64,000 nucleotides of DNA from Nonomuraea rhodomycinica (GCF_013363995.1 NZ_JABWGO010000007.1:124001-188000); one strand, 5' to 3'; positions 24,644 through 35,149 are shown, counted from the stretch's first letter. Numbers and translations are program-made. Notes: generated from the letters alone by a model not told the origin.

Positions 24644-25219
24644 ATGCCCATGGAACAGGTCGCCGAAGTCGCCGTGTCTGACACCGACATCGTGGTGCGC
24701 CGTGCCCGCACGTCGGACGTCAGGACGATCAGGCGCCTGGTCGACACCTATGCCGGTGCCGGTCCACGTCTCCTGGAGAAGGCCACCGTCACGCTGTACG
24801 AGGACGTGCAGGAGTTCTGGGTCGCCGAGCGGGGCGGCGTGGTCGTGGGCTGCGGCGCCCTCCACGTCCTCTGGGAGGACCTGGCCGAGATCAGGACGGT
24901 CGCCGTGGATCCCGCCTTCCGCGGGCTGGGCATCGGCCACCGGATCGTCTCCGCGCTGATCCGTACCGCGAGGGAGCTCGGGCTGAGCCGGGTGTTCTGC
25001 CTGACCTTCGAGGTCGATTTCTTCGGCCGCCACGGGTTCCGGAAGATTCAGGGCACCCCGGTCTCCCCGGAGGTCTACGCCGAGCTGCTGGCCTCGTACG
25101 ACGAGGGTGTGGCGGAGTTCCTCGACCTTGAGCACGTCAAGCCGAACACCTTGGGCAACACCCGCATGCTGCTCCATCTGACATCCGGTGACGCCGACCT
25201 TGACCGACGAGAAAGGTGA
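24644..25219 (+). CDS. argA: GNAT amino-acid N-acetyltransferase, ArgA-like
   Basis: A GNAT acetyltransferase of about 191 residues that closely follows the short actinobacterial N-acetylglutamate synthase type (Rv2747 in M. tuberculosis): VVRRARTSDVRTIRRLVDTY, EDVQEFWVAE, GCGALHVLWEDLAEIRTVAV, the acetyl-CoA loop FRGLGIGHRIV, FCLTFEVDFFGRHGF and EFLDLEHVKPNTLGN. It would acetylate glutamate to start arginine synthesis. The start is uncertain: ATG 24644, ATG 24650 or GTG 24674 are possible, and none has a strong ribosome-binding site. No other arg genes are nearby. Confidence 0.82.
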   Translation: MPMEQVAEVAVSDTDIVVRRARTSDVRTIRRLVDTYAGAGPRLLEKATVTLYEDVQEFWVAERGGVVVGCGALHVLWEDLAEIRTVAVDPAFRGLGIGHRIVSALIRTARELGLSRVFCLTFEVDFFGRHGFRKIQGTPVSPEVYAELLASYDEGVAEFLDLEHVKPNTLGNTRMLLHLTSGDADLDRRER

Positions 25220-25304
25220 TTGTTGATACCTATGTCGATACGTTGGGCAGCACAGGCATGTGTCCTGACATGTGCTACATGCACTCTCGAAGCGAGGTGA
25301 CACG

Positions 25305-26663
25305 GTGAGCACCGGACAGCCGCCGTATCCACAGGACGAATCCGGCGAGAACGCTGCCGGGACTCCCCAGTACGGACAACCCACTCCGAACCGCCCCCAC
25401 GGTGAGGCCGACCCCGACGCGACGGTCGTGGGCTACCGCGCCGAGGACTACGGCCAGCAGGGCTACGGCCAGCCGCAGTACGGGCAGCAGCCCGGCTACG
25501 GCCAGCAGGGCCAGTCTCAGCCCGGCTACGGCCAGCCGCAGCAGGGCTACGGCCAACCCCAGTACGGCCAGCAGCCCGGCTACGGCCAGCAGGGCCAGTC
25601 TCAGCCCGGCTACGGCCAGCAGCCCCCCTCGGGCCAGCAGTACGGCCAGCAGCAGTACGGCCAGCCCTCGGGCCAGCAGTACGGGCAGAACGCCGCGTAC
25701 GGCCAGCAGCCCCCCTCCCAGCCGGAGTACGGCCAGCAGCCGCCCTCCGGCCAGCAGTACGGCCAGCCCGGCTACGCGCCCCCGCCGCAGCAGGGCTACG
25801 GCCAGCAGGGCCAGTCGCAACCCGGCTACGGCCAGCAGCAGTACGGGCAGCAGCCGCCCTCCCAGCCCGGCTACGGCCAGCCGCAGCAGGGCTACGGCCA
25901 ACCGCAGTACGGCCAGCAGCCCGGCTACGGCCAGCAGCCCTCCTCGGGCCAGCAGTACGGCCAGCAGCAGTACGGCCAGCCGGACTACGGCCAGGGCCAG
26001 TACGCCCAGCAGGAGTACGGCCAGCAGCAGTACGGGCAGCAGGACTACGGTCAGAACCAGTACGGGCAGGCCCAGCAGTACGGCCAGCCCTTCGGCCAGC
26101 AACCCGGCTACGGCCAGCCCTTCGGCCAGCCGATCGGCCTGCAGCCGCCGGGCGCCCCGGCGCCGCTCGCCGAGTGGTGGCAGCGGCTGGTGGCCAGGAT
26201 CATCGACGGCGTGATCTTCGGCGTGCTGAGCCTGATCATCAACGGGATCTTCGTGGCGGTCCTGCTGTCGAGCTACGACTGGTCCACCGGCACGATGTCC
26301 GGCGGGCTCAGCGCGAAGGCCGTCGGGTTCCTCGTCGGCCTGGTGCTGACCCTGCTGTACGTCGGCTACGAGTTCCTCATGACCAAGATGAGGGGGCAGA
26401 CCCTCGGCAAGATGGTCATGGGCATCAAGATCGCCCCGGTCGGCGGCCCCGTGCCGCCGGACGGCCTGTCCACGGACGTCGCTCTCAAGCGGGCCGGCGT
26501 GACCTGGGGCGGCTACGTCCTGGCCGCGCTTCCGATCCCGTTCTCGACGACTCTGGGCGGACTGGTGGTGGCCCTCAACGGCGCCTCCCAGCTCTGGGAC
26601 AAGCCGCTGCAGCAGACGTTCGCCGACAAGGTGGCGGGCACCGTGGTGGTCAAGATCAAGTAA
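25305..26663 (+). CDS. RDD-family membrane protein with long Tyr/Gly/Gln/Pro repeat domain
   Basis: The first 290 or so of 452 residues are a low-complexity domain built from YGQQ, GQPGYGQ and QPPSGQQ units with almost no charged residues, resembling prion-like or phase-separating domains. It ends in a C-terminal RDD domain (AEWWQRLVARIIDGVIFGVL, with membrane helices and the KMRGQTLGKMVMGIK loop). RDD proteins are poorly understood; some transport ions. GTG 25305 is chosen because GAGGTG lies 6 bases upstream. A strong terminator follows, and a second, shorter RDD gene comes next. Proteins with a Gln/Tyr-rich N-tail plus RDD are known in actinobacteria, but the function of the tail is not. 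Confidence 0.88.
   Translation: MSTGQPPYPQDESGENAAGTPQYGQPTPNRPHGEADPDATVVGYRAEDYGQQGYGQPQYGQQPGYGQQGQSQPGYGQPQQGYGQPQYGQQPGYGQQGQSQPGYGQQPPSGQQYGQQQYGQPSGQQYGQNAAYGQQPPSQPEYGQQPPSGQQYGQPGYAPPPQQGYGQQGQSQPGYGQQQYGQQPPSQPGYGQPQQGYGQPQYGQQPGYGQQPSSGQQYGQQQYGQPDYGQGQYAQQEYGQQQYGQQDYGQNQYGQAQQYGQPFGQQPGYGQPFGQPIGLQPPGAPAPLAEWWQRLVARIIDGVIFGVLSLIINGIFVAVLLSSYDWSTGTMSGGLSAKAVGFLVGLVLTLLYVGYEFLMTKMRGQTLGKMVMGIKIAPVGGPVPPDGLSTDVALKRAGVTWGGYVLAALPIPFSTTLGGLVVALNGASQLWDKPLQQTFADKVAGTVVVKIK
25446..26130 (+). repeat. degenerate coding repeat array (YGQQ/PGYGQ units)
   Basis: Many tandem and interspersed copies of TACGGCCAGCAG-like units encode the repeat domain. Longer blocks recur, for example CCCGGCTACGGCCAGCAGGG near 25490 and again near 25577. 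All copies keep the frame, and codon choice among copies is very uniform, suggesting recent expansion or gene conversion. Confidence 0.85.
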
Positions 26664-26677
26664 TCCGCGCACCGAAG

Positions 26678-26708
26678 CAGAGGCCGGCTCCGCGCCGGCC
26701 TCTGTTTT
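26678..26708 (+). terminator. intrinsic terminator after the RDD gene
   Basis: CAGAGGCCGG (26678-26687) pairs perfectly with CCGGCCTCTG (26695-26704) and is followed directly by TTTTGT: a textbook hairpin plus T-run, rare in such GC-rich DNA. Confidence 0.9.
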
Positions 26709-26765
26709 GTACCCGGACCGTGTCAATATGGGGGTCACTGGTCCGGTGCCGAGCCGAGGTGCGTT

Positions 26766-27248
26766 ATGGAGGCGACGCGGACGGGCGTGAGACCCGCTGA
26801 ATGGTGGGAGCGCCTTGCCGCGCGGCTCATAGAGGGCCTGGCCTTCGGGGTGTTCTATTACATTCTGTTCATCGCCCTATGGGTGTCCTTCCGGACTGTC
26901 GGGGCGCCCGAGTTGTCGGCCGGTCGCTTGGCCGGGGCGGTGGCCTGGTTCACGGCGGGCCTGGCATATACCGCGTATGAGTGGGAGGCCCTTTGCGGCG
27001 CCGGCCGCACGTTCGGCAAGGCGATCATGAAGATTCAGGTGACGCCGGACGACCTTCCTCGGCGGGCTCTGCTGAAACGCGCCCTGCTGTATCCGGGACC
27101 CGTCATGCTGTTGGGCATTCCGCTGGTCAATCTGCTGGCCGGAATCTTCCTCTTCGCCGTGGGGATGCTCATCCTGATCGACAGGCCGGCGCAGCGTGGT
27201 CCGCATGACCGGCTGGCCGGAACGCGGGTGGTCAAAGATCTTCGTTGA
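26766..27248 (+). CDS. short RDD-family membrane protein
   Basis: A 160-residue RDD protein: PAEWWERLAARLIEGLAFGVFY at the N-terminus (Arg and the double-acid position replaced by Glu), then two more hydrophobic segments (about 52-70 and 113-138) and the FGKAIMKIQV loop typical of the family. It lacks the long N-terminal tail of its neighbour and has noticeably lower GC content. ATG 26766 gives the best family alignment although the ribosome-binding site is weak. The two RDD genes may derive from a local duplication. Confidence 0.82.
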   Translation: MEATRTGVRPAEWWERLAARLIEGLAFGVFYYILFIALWVSFRTVGAPELSAGRLAGAVAWFTAGLAYTAYEWEALCGAGRTFGKAIMKIQVTPDDLPRRALLKRALLYPGPVMLLGIPLVNLLAGIFLFAVGMLILIDRPAQRGPHDRLAGTRVVKDLR

Positions 27249-27509
27249 GGTGGGTGTACCTGCGGCGATGCCATTCAGCAAAATTTTCGCTTGATCCGGT
27301 AAGGAGCCTGGAGAGACTGGCATTAGGCTATGGGGCAACCAGGGCGGCCCAAGTCGGCGCCCCGGTCTGGCGCGGAGCGCTCACGTGCCGCCATGGTCCG
27401 GAGCCGAAGCCAGCGACCCCGAGCGGCATGAGCCCCGCTCATGCTCCCCGCGCCCGTCGTGCATAAAGGGAGTCCCCTGAAACCCCGTCCGCTGTGGAGG
27501 CGAGGACGA

Positions 27510-27656
27510 ATGCAAGCCGTTACGGACGTATTGTCGGCGCTCATCCCCCCGGTGGTGGTCGGCGGCGCCTTCATCTTTGGCGTGGTGAAGTTGTGGCGCT
27601 CCGAGGCCGCCGGGCGCAGGTCAAACCGGCAGGGTGAGGCCGAGAAGCACAACTGA
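27510..27656 (+). CDS. 48-residue single-span membrane protein
   Basis: A small ORF with a good ribosome-binding site (GGAGG at 27496-27500) before ATG 27510. The product has one hydrophobic segment (about 9-27, LSALIPPVVVGGAFIFGVV) followed by a basic, polar tail ending EAEKHN. It lies just upstream of lsr2. No family assigned; the composition and start signals make it a likely real gene. Confidence 0.65.
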   Translation: MQAVTDVLSALIPPVVVGGAFIFGVVKLWRSEAAGRRSNRQGEAEKHN

Positions 27657-27661
27657 TCGGC

Positions 27662-27675
27662 ACTGACCGGTCAGT
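27662..27675. promoter_or_regulatory. 14-base palindrome upstream of lsr2
   Basis: ACTGACCGGTCAGT is a perfect palindrome 97 bases before the lsr2 start and 6 bases after the small ORF stop. It resembles TetR-family operators (TGACCGGTCA core). Confidence 0.6.
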
Positions 27676-27771
27676 CAGCCGATTCGCGGCGGCGCTGAAT
27701 TGTCTCCGCGCCTTTCCGGGTATATGTTTGGGCCAGCGAATGAAACAATGCTCCGGGAAAGGATTGCGTAG

Positions 27772-28104
27772 ATGGCCAAGCAGATCCAGGAGATTCTCAT
27801 CGATGACCTCGATGGGGGCGAGGCCAATGAGACGGTCAGCTTCGCCATTGACGGCTCCTCCTATGAGATTGACCTCAGCGACCTTAACGCCAAGAAGCTC
27901 CGGGACGCCCTCTCGCCTTTCGTCCAGCACGCACGCCGGGCAGGCGCCGTGTCGGCGAGGCGGCGCGGGCGCGGAAGCCAGCGGGCGATGAGCCGCGAGA
28001 AGAGCTCGGAGATCCGTCAGTGGGCGAAGGCTCATGGCCTGCCGGTCAGCGAGCGTGGCCGCATCGCCTCCACCGTCGTCGAGAAGTACGAAGCCGCCCA
28101 CTGA
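27772..28104 (+). CDS. lsr2: Lsr2 nucleoid-associated protein
   Basis: An H-NS-like DNA-bridging silencer of AT-rich and horizontally acquired genes. The 110-residue protein has the N-terminal dimerisation domain (AKQIQEILIDDLDGGEANET, SYEIDLSDLNAKKLRDAL) and the C-terminal DNA-binding domain with REKSSEIRQWAKAHGLPV and the AT-minor-groove hook RGR (in SERGRIAS). Full length. It sits between lysS and clpC, the conserved actinobacterial position, and a strong terminator follows. Confidence 0.97.
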   Translation: MAKQIQEILIDDLDGGEANETVSFAIDGSSYEIDLSDLNAKKLRDALSPFVQHARRAGAVSARRRGRGSQRAMSREKSSEIRQWAKAHGLPVSERGRIASTVVEKYEAAH

Positions 28105-28113
28105 GCGACTGCG

Positions 28114-28176
28114 GACCATGCGCTTATGGCGCTCGCCTAGGACCCCGGCGAACGCCATAAGCGCATGATCATTTTT
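28114..28176 (+). terminator. long intrinsic terminator after lsr2
   Basis: GACCATGCGCTTATGGCG (28114-28131) and CGCCATAAGCGCATGATC (28153-28170) form an 18-pair stem with a single mismatch and a 21-base loop, followed by ATTTTT. Unusually long for a terminator. Confidence 0.88.
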
Positions 28177-28711
28177 ATCCCTCTCAAATGCTGGACACTC
28201 CGGGCGCTTATTGATCTTGGTTTCGCCGCATGGGCGGGTATTTGGGGCCTGACGTCCGTTCTCCCGTCCGCCGCCGAATGCCGCCCCGCGTAAGGGTTTT
28301 CGCCCGGCGCCTCCCGGACACCGTTTCTTCGCCATGGCCCGTTCCACCCCCCGCGGGCCCCTCGCCCCGCGCAATCCCGGCCGCCCGCCCCGACGCCCGC
28401 TGACCGGCCCGGCGGGCGGTCCCCGAGCTCCGGTAACCGGGCTGACCAGACTGCGGATTTCGCCGGTCGTGAACCCCTTCATGAACGATTGGCGACCCAT
28501 TGAGTCGGCACGTAGGATGATGACGCAGGGGTTTCGGACATGGTTACGCGTCATGTGCGGGCGGCGGTCGCACCCGAGACCGGTTCTCCCGGGCGTCCCG
28601 GCGGTGTCCGCCGCCGGTGTCCGATGACAAGGTGATCCCACGTTCGGACACAACGATCCACCCCTGCTGGAGCGGCGAATTGGAGTCGCTTCCCCGAGTC
28701 CCCTAAACATC

Positions 28712-28725
28712 GTTCGCTTGCGGCG
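28712..28725. promoter_or_regulatory. clpC: ClgR-type operator upstream of clpC
   Basis: GTTCGC-TTGCG-GCG matches the ClgR motif GTTCGC-N5-GCG described for clp genes in Streptomyces. It lies about 185 bases upstream of clpC, suggesting activation by ClgR under protein-folding stress. clgR itself is not in the window. Confidence 0.6.
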
Positions 28726-28909
28726 TATCGGGAACACGCCACCCCCGAACGGTAGTTGGATAGAGGGTGAACGCCCTGCTCTCGGGGAACGTCTCTGCTA
28801 TAGAGCGTGTCAGCGGCAGTGGGCACGGTTCGCCGAGCCAGGGCTAGCATGCGGGATGACGGGACCGGACTAAACCGGCCTGACTGACCGCTCTGTGAGG
28901 AGCGACGAG

Positions 28910-31414
<2,505 letters not shown>

Positions 31415-31431
31415 CGCCCGCCAGGGCGCAC

Positions 31432-31473
31432 CGAAGCCCCCGTGTGACTCGTTCACACGGGGGCTTCGCCTTT
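31432..31473 (+). terminator. clpC terminator
   Basis: CGAAGCCCCCGTGTGA (31432-31447) pairs perfectly over 16 bases with TCACACGGGGGCTTCG (31453-31468); loop CTCGT; then CCTTTT. Eighteen bases after the clpC stop. Confidence 0.93.
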
Positions 31474-31625
31474 TCTCGCGGAGTTCTCGCGGGAGTTTTC
31501 GCGGGAGTGCCCGCTGCCGGTTTCCCGGTGCGGCCGCTCAGCCACTTCCGGCCCGAGCAGCGGCGTGGGAGGACTCACAGGGTCGTTGCGGAATTGTTGG
31601 GCCGGAAAAGTGTGCCTGCGACGGC

Positions 31626-31639
31626 GAGTAGTACTACTC
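31626..31639. promoter_or_regulatory. 14-base palindrome upstream of the EboE-like gene
   Basis: GAGTAGTACTACTC is a perfect palindrome about 200 bases upstream of the EboE-like start. It is AT-richer than its surroundings and looks like an operator. Confidence 0.55.
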
Positions 31640-31835
31640 TGTGTAGAGCACCACCAAGTCTTCCCCAAGTAAGCCGCAAGATCGTTTACCTAGGGTGGGA
31701 CTGCTCCCTGGGGAGTACGAGGCAGTCAACCCAGGGCGGACGCGTACGCCTCCCGGAGCGGGCATGCTCGGCAGGGTCTACGCGATCCCTGACCGGGTGA
31801 TGCCAACGATCCAAGCGAAGCCGTGGAGGAAACCG

Positions 31836-32774
31836 ATGCGCCTGCGTCACGACGACGGAACGCTCGTACACCTCGCCTACAACGCGGGCGTCCACCCCGC
31901 CGAGGACCTGGAGAACCTGATCGCTCACCTGACCCGCTACGCGGTCCCGGTGCGCAAGCGGCTGGGTGTCGAGCGGATGGGCATCGGTCTGTGGCTGTCG
32001 CCGAGCGTGGCCGACCACCTCACGGCCGACCGCATCGAGCTCGTACGGCTGCGCCGCTCCCTGGAGGAGCGCGGTCTGGAGGTCGTGAGCCTGAACGGCA
32101 CGGGCGGGCGCAACCAGGAGGTCCCGGGCCCCGACTGGGCCAAGCCGGAGCGCTACCGCTACACGATGGCCCTGGCCAAGATCCTGGCGTTCCTGCTGCC
32201 CGACGACGTCAGGTTCGGCAGCATCTCCACCATCCCCATCGGCTGGCGCCGCGACTGGCCGGCCGACCTCCACGCCATCGCCACCCGCCGCCTGGAGCGG
32301 CTGGCCCGCGAGCTGCGCGGCATCTACAGCGTCACCGGCAAGACCATCCGCGTCGGCTTCGAGCCGTGGCCCGGCTGCGTCCTGGAGACCACCGAGCAGG
32401 CGCTGGAGCGGGTGTGCGGCATCGACTCCGAGCACCTGGGCGTGTGCCTGGACGCCTGCCACCTCGCCTGCGGCTCCGAGGAGCCCGGCGCGGCGCTGCG
32501 CGGCCTGGCCGCCGCGGGCGCGCCGGTGGTCAAGCTGGGCCACGTCCACAACCACACCGGCGAGACGCCCAGCACGGGCGCGGTGCTGCACGACACGCTC
32601 ACGGCGCTGCTGTCGGGAGCGGTCAGCGGCAGCGCGCACATCGAGGTGGAGACGCACAACCTCGCGGTCCCGGGCCGCGCCAAGGGTCCGGGCGCCCTGG
32701 TGTCCATGCTGGCGCAGGAGCTCGACTGGGCCCGCACCAACCTCACGGGCCTCGGCCTCCAGCTCGCCGCCTGA
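31836..32774 (+). CDS. EboE-like TIM-barrel protein
   Basis: A 312-residue sugar-phosphate-isomerase-type barrel resembling EboE, one protein of the ebo gene set linked to export of scytonemin-like and other metabolites. Family features: AYNAGVHPAEDLENLIAHL, MGIGLWLSPSVADHL, GLEVVSLNG, PDWAKPERYRYTM, FGSISTIPIGWR, FEPWPGC, CLDACHLAC and VKLGHVHNHT. The usual FPYG after SLNG is replaced by a divergent TGGRNQE segment. ATG 31836 has GGAGGA 6 bases upstream. None of the other ebo genes (EboA-D, F) is nearby, so this is an orphan or a divergent relative. Confidence 0.72.
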   Translation: MRLRHDDGTLVHLAYNAGVHPAEDLENLIAHLTRYAVPVRKRLGVERMGIGLWLSPSVADHLTADRIELVRLRRSLEERGLEVVSLNGTGGRNQEVPGPDWAKPERYRYTMALAKILAFLLPDDVRFGSISTIPIGWRRDWPADLHAIATRRLERLARELRGIYSVTGKTIRVGFEPWPGCVLETTEQALERVCGIDSEHLGVCLDACHLACGSEEPGAALRGLAAAGAPVVKLGHVHNHTGETPSTGAVLHDTLTALLSGAVSGSAHIEVETHNLAVPGRAKGPGALVSMLAQELDWARTNLTGLGLQLAA

Positions 32775-33224
32775 GCGGGTTCCGAGCTGGGGCGGTCCTT
32801 CCGGGGGTCACATGCCGTCGGGCTGGGAGACCGCTGAGGCCCTTTGAGGGGACGCGGGCTCGGAAGCACCTGACGACATTCGGGCCCGCTGCCTCGCAGA
32901 GGGGGAGCGGCGGGTGCGTCGAGGCCGCTGAGGACCCGGTGTGCGGGTCCGCGGCTGATGCGTTTGTGTGCTTCGGTTCCTGTGCGGTGGGTGTCCCGCG
33001 CGGCGGTGCCCTGTGCGGCGCGGCCTTTTGCGCGTCGCGGCCCCTGTGTGGCGTATGGCTCTTGAGCCGCCCTGCCTCATGCGCCGGCCAGGCCCTCCTT
33101 GTGGCCCGTCCCCTCGCGGGTGGCCGGCGGTGCTGCGGGTCTGGTGTGAGGCGCGCCGGGAGCCCGCGGGGCGCCTCCTGAGAGGACGGAGCGGGTGGCA
33201 GGTGGCCTGAGGGGGCCGAGCGGG
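32775..33224. other. 450-base region without a recognised gene
   Basis: Lies between the EboE-like gene and the convergent MarR gene. The plus strand is G/T-skewed with many GTG and GCGG runs. Open frames through it are arginine-rich and unconvincing. No hairpin with T-run was found. Confidence 0.5.
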
Positions 33225-33689
33225 TCACAGGGTGCCGAACCAGCCGGGGATGTCGAGGCGCCACAGGTTGTCCGGGGTCATCCTGCGCAGGTCCGACTCC
33301 AGGGCGTGGAGTCGTTCCTCGCCCAGCTCCTCGGCCCAGCGGGCGCGGAGGGTGTCGAAGATGCGCGCCGACCGGTTGAGCGCGTCCATCCCGTGCGGCG
33401 TGAGCCGGGCGATCTTGCGTCTGGTGTCGTGGGGGTCGATGCTCCGCTCCACGTAACCGATGCGCTCCAGGGTGTCGATGGTCTTGCCCGCGGCCTGCTT
33501 GGACACCCCGAGCGTGCGGCCCAGCTCGACGGCCGTGGTGCCCGCCGGCCCGATGGCCTGCATGACGAACCCGTGCATGGGACGTATGTCCGGATGTCCC
33601 TGCCGGGCCAGCTCGGCGTGGAGCTCGTCGATCAGCACCCGGAACGCGAGCAGCAGGCGCAGCGGAAGTTCGAAGCCTTGGCTTGACAT
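33225..33689 (-). CDS. MarR-family transcriptional regulator
   Basis: A winged-helix regulator of 154 residues. The core is ATG-start MSSQGFELPLRLLLAF, then AIGPAGTTAVELGRTLGVSKQ (helix-turn-helix), KTIDTLERIGYVERSIDPHDTRRKIARLTPHG (wing with the conserved D-x-R-R). ATG 33689 is preferred over a TTG three codons upstream. It is divergent from a cupin gene, and the 58-base gap carries repeated TAGACAAC elements, so it probably represses both genes and responds to a small ligand. Confidence 0.9.
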   Translation of the reverse strand: MSSQGFELPLRLLLAFRVLIDELHAELARQGHPDIRPMHGFVMQAIGPAGTTAVELGRTLGVSKQAAGKTIDTLERIGYVERSIDPHDTRRKIARLTPHGMDALNRSARIFDTLRARWAEELGEERLHALESDLRRMTPDNLWRLDIPGWFGTL

Positions 33690-33735
33690 GATAGACAACC
33701 CGGTTAACTATATAGACAACGTAGTTTCCTATCTT
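33690..33735. promoter_or_regulatory. shared operator/promoter region of the marR and cupin genes
   Basis: An AT-rich stretch in a GC-rich neighbourhood with two direct TAGACAAC copies (33692-33699 and 33712-33719), the palindromes GTTAAC and CTATATAG, and AACTA...TAGTT arms. Such repeats between a MarR gene and its divergent target are typical operators. Confidence 0.6.
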
Positions 33736-33747
33736 AGGGGATCCGAG

Positions 33748-34164
33748 ATGTCTGTCGTCCTGTCCGCCGACACCCGCAAGACCGAGACGCCGAACGGCGT
33801 CATGACCACCCTGGCCTCCCCGACGCAGGGCGGCGCCCGTCAGGCCGTGTGGCGGGTGGACGCCAAGCCGGGCATGGTCGGTCCGGTGCACGCGTTCGAC
33901 GCCGAGCTGGTGTGGACCTGGCTCGACGGGTCCGCCGTCGTGGAGCTCGGTGGTGAGCGGTTCGAGGTCGGCGCGGGGGACACCATGGTGCTGCCCGCCG
34001 ACGTCAGCCGCCAGATGTTCGCGGACCCGGAGCGCGGGTTCGTCTCCATCGTGGTCGCCCCCGCCGAGGCCCACGCCTACAACCCGGAAGGAGAGTCCGA
34101 GCCGGACGCGTGCGACCTGGCGCCCAAGGGCTCGGAGCGCATCGTGCCGCTCTGGGTCAGGTGA
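33748..34164 (+). CDS. cupin-domain protein
   Basis: A 138-residue single-domain cupin. The double-stranded beta-helix pattern is visible: VGPVHAFDAELVWTWLDGSAVVELGGERFEVGAGDTMVLPADV, then a second half ending IVVAPAEAHAYNP. The first cupin motif has one His plus Asp/Glu rather than the usual HxH, so metal binding is uncertain. It is probably the target of the divergent MarR gene. The role may be in removing or binding a small hydrophobic effector. Confidence 0.82.
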   Translation: MSVVLSADTRKTETPNGVMTTLASPTQGGARQAVWRVDAKPGMVGPVHAFDAELVWTWLDGSAVVELGGERFEVGAGDTMVLPADVSRQMFADPERGFVSIVVAPAEAHAYNPEGESEPDACDLAPKGSERIVPLWVR

Positions 34165-34201
34165 TGGCCTGGCGTGGCGAGGGCGACCTCGGCGGCGTGC
34201 G

Positions 34202-35077
34202 TCAGGAGTGGGGAAGGCGGTAGGTGCCGTCTTCCAGGGCCTCGGCCAGGCCGTCGGCGACCAGGCCGTCCAGGGCGCGCTCTCGCTGCACCGCGTCGTC
34301 CCACACCGCGTCCAGCGCCTCCTTCGGCACCGGGCCGTGCGCCGCCCGCAGCACCGCGAGCAGGCGGCCACGGCACTGGCGGTCGGTGCCCGCGTACGTC
34401 TGCCCCTTGCGGGCCGGTCCGTCGTGCGCCGGCTTGCCGGCCAGCCGCCAGGCGCAGGCGTGGGTGACGGGGCAGTCGGCGCAGCGCGGGGCGCGCGCCG
34501 TGCACACCAGCGCCCCCAGCTCCATGACCGCCACGCCCCAGCGGGCCGCGCCCAGCTCGGGCAGCAGGGCCTCGGCCAGCCGCCGCTCGGCCGCCGACGT
34601 GGCGACCGGCGGGTACTCCTCGCCCCGCACCGCCCGCGCGAACACCCGGCGCACGTTCGTGTCCAGCACCGCGTGCCGGCCGCCGTACGCGAAGCTGGCG
34701 ACCGCCGCCGCGGTGTACTCGCCGATGCCCGGCAGCGACAGCAGTGTGGCGTGGTCGGACGGCACCTCGCCGCCGTGCTCCTCGGTGATGGCGCGGGCGC
34801 AGGCGTGCAGCCGCAGGGCGCGGCGCGGGTAGCCGAGCCGCCCCCAGTGGCGCACGGCCTCGCCGGGCTGCTCGGCCGCCAGCGCCTCGGGGGTGGGCCA
34901 GCGCTCCATCCACTCGTGCCAGACGGGGAGCACGCGCACGACGGGGGTCTGCTGGAGCATGATCTCGCTCACCAGGACGCCCCACGGCGTCGCGTCGGCG
35001 GCGCGCCACGGGAGATCCCGGGCGTTGGACTCGTACCACTCCAGAATGGGTACGTGCAGGAGGTTCGGCTCAACCAC
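34202..35077 (-). CDS. mutY: A/G-specific adenine glycosylase MutY
   Basis: Removes adenine mispaired with 8-oxoguanine. The 291-residue protein has the catalytic Glu38 in SEIMLQQTPV, the helix-hairpin-helix LPGIGEYTAAA at about 115-125, catalytic Asp139 in VLDTNVRR, and a [4Fe-4S] cluster motif C192-x6-C199-x2-C202-x5-C208. The remaining C-terminal part is about 80 residues, shorter than the NUDIX-like 8-oxoG recognition domain of E. coli MutY, as usual for actinobacteria. GTG 35077 is the best start. It is divergent from a membrane-anchored protein gene and clustered with disA and radA. Confidence 0.93.
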   Translation of the reverse strand: MVEPNLLHVPILEWYESNARDLPWRAADATPWGVLVSEIMLQQTPVVRVLPVWHEWMERWPTPEALAAEQPGEAVRHWGRLGYPRRALRLHACARAITEEHGGEVPSDHATLLSLPGIGEYTAAAVASFAYGGRHAVLDTNVRRVFARAVRGEEYPPVATSAAERRLAEALLPELGAARWGVAVMELGALVCTARAPRCADCPVTHACAWRLAGKPAHDGPARKGQTYAGTDRQCRGRLLAVLRAAHGPVPKEALDAVWDDAVQRERALDGLVADGLAEALEDGTYRLPHS

Positions 35078-35149
35078 GCGCCCCAGCGTATGCCCAGACC
35101 GACGGCATCGGCGTGTCGTCACGCTAAGTAGCCGTACCATTACCATGCT

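Larger units (their letters stand above)
28105..28909. other. 805-base region between lsr2 and clpC
   Basis: Contains the lsr2 terminator (28114-28176), then about 500 bases without a recognisable gene, and a clpC control region with a ClgR-type box (28712-28725) and a likely -10 (TATAGA near 28799-28804). Open frames near 28334-28627 have no protein-like features. Confidence 0.6.
31415..31835. other. 421-base region between clpC and the EboE-like gene
   Basis: Holds the clpC terminator (31432-31473), a short run of TCGCGGGAGTT-like direct repeats (31474-31510), and a 14-base palindrome (31626-31639). No gene recognised. Confidence 0.6.

Noticed and set aside
25446..26130. CRISPR-like repeats
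   Set aside because: Repeats are in-frame coding units without spacers of constant size.
34202..35077. truncated mutY
   Set aside because: The shorter C-terminus is usual in actinobacteria, and all catalytic and Fe-S residues are present.
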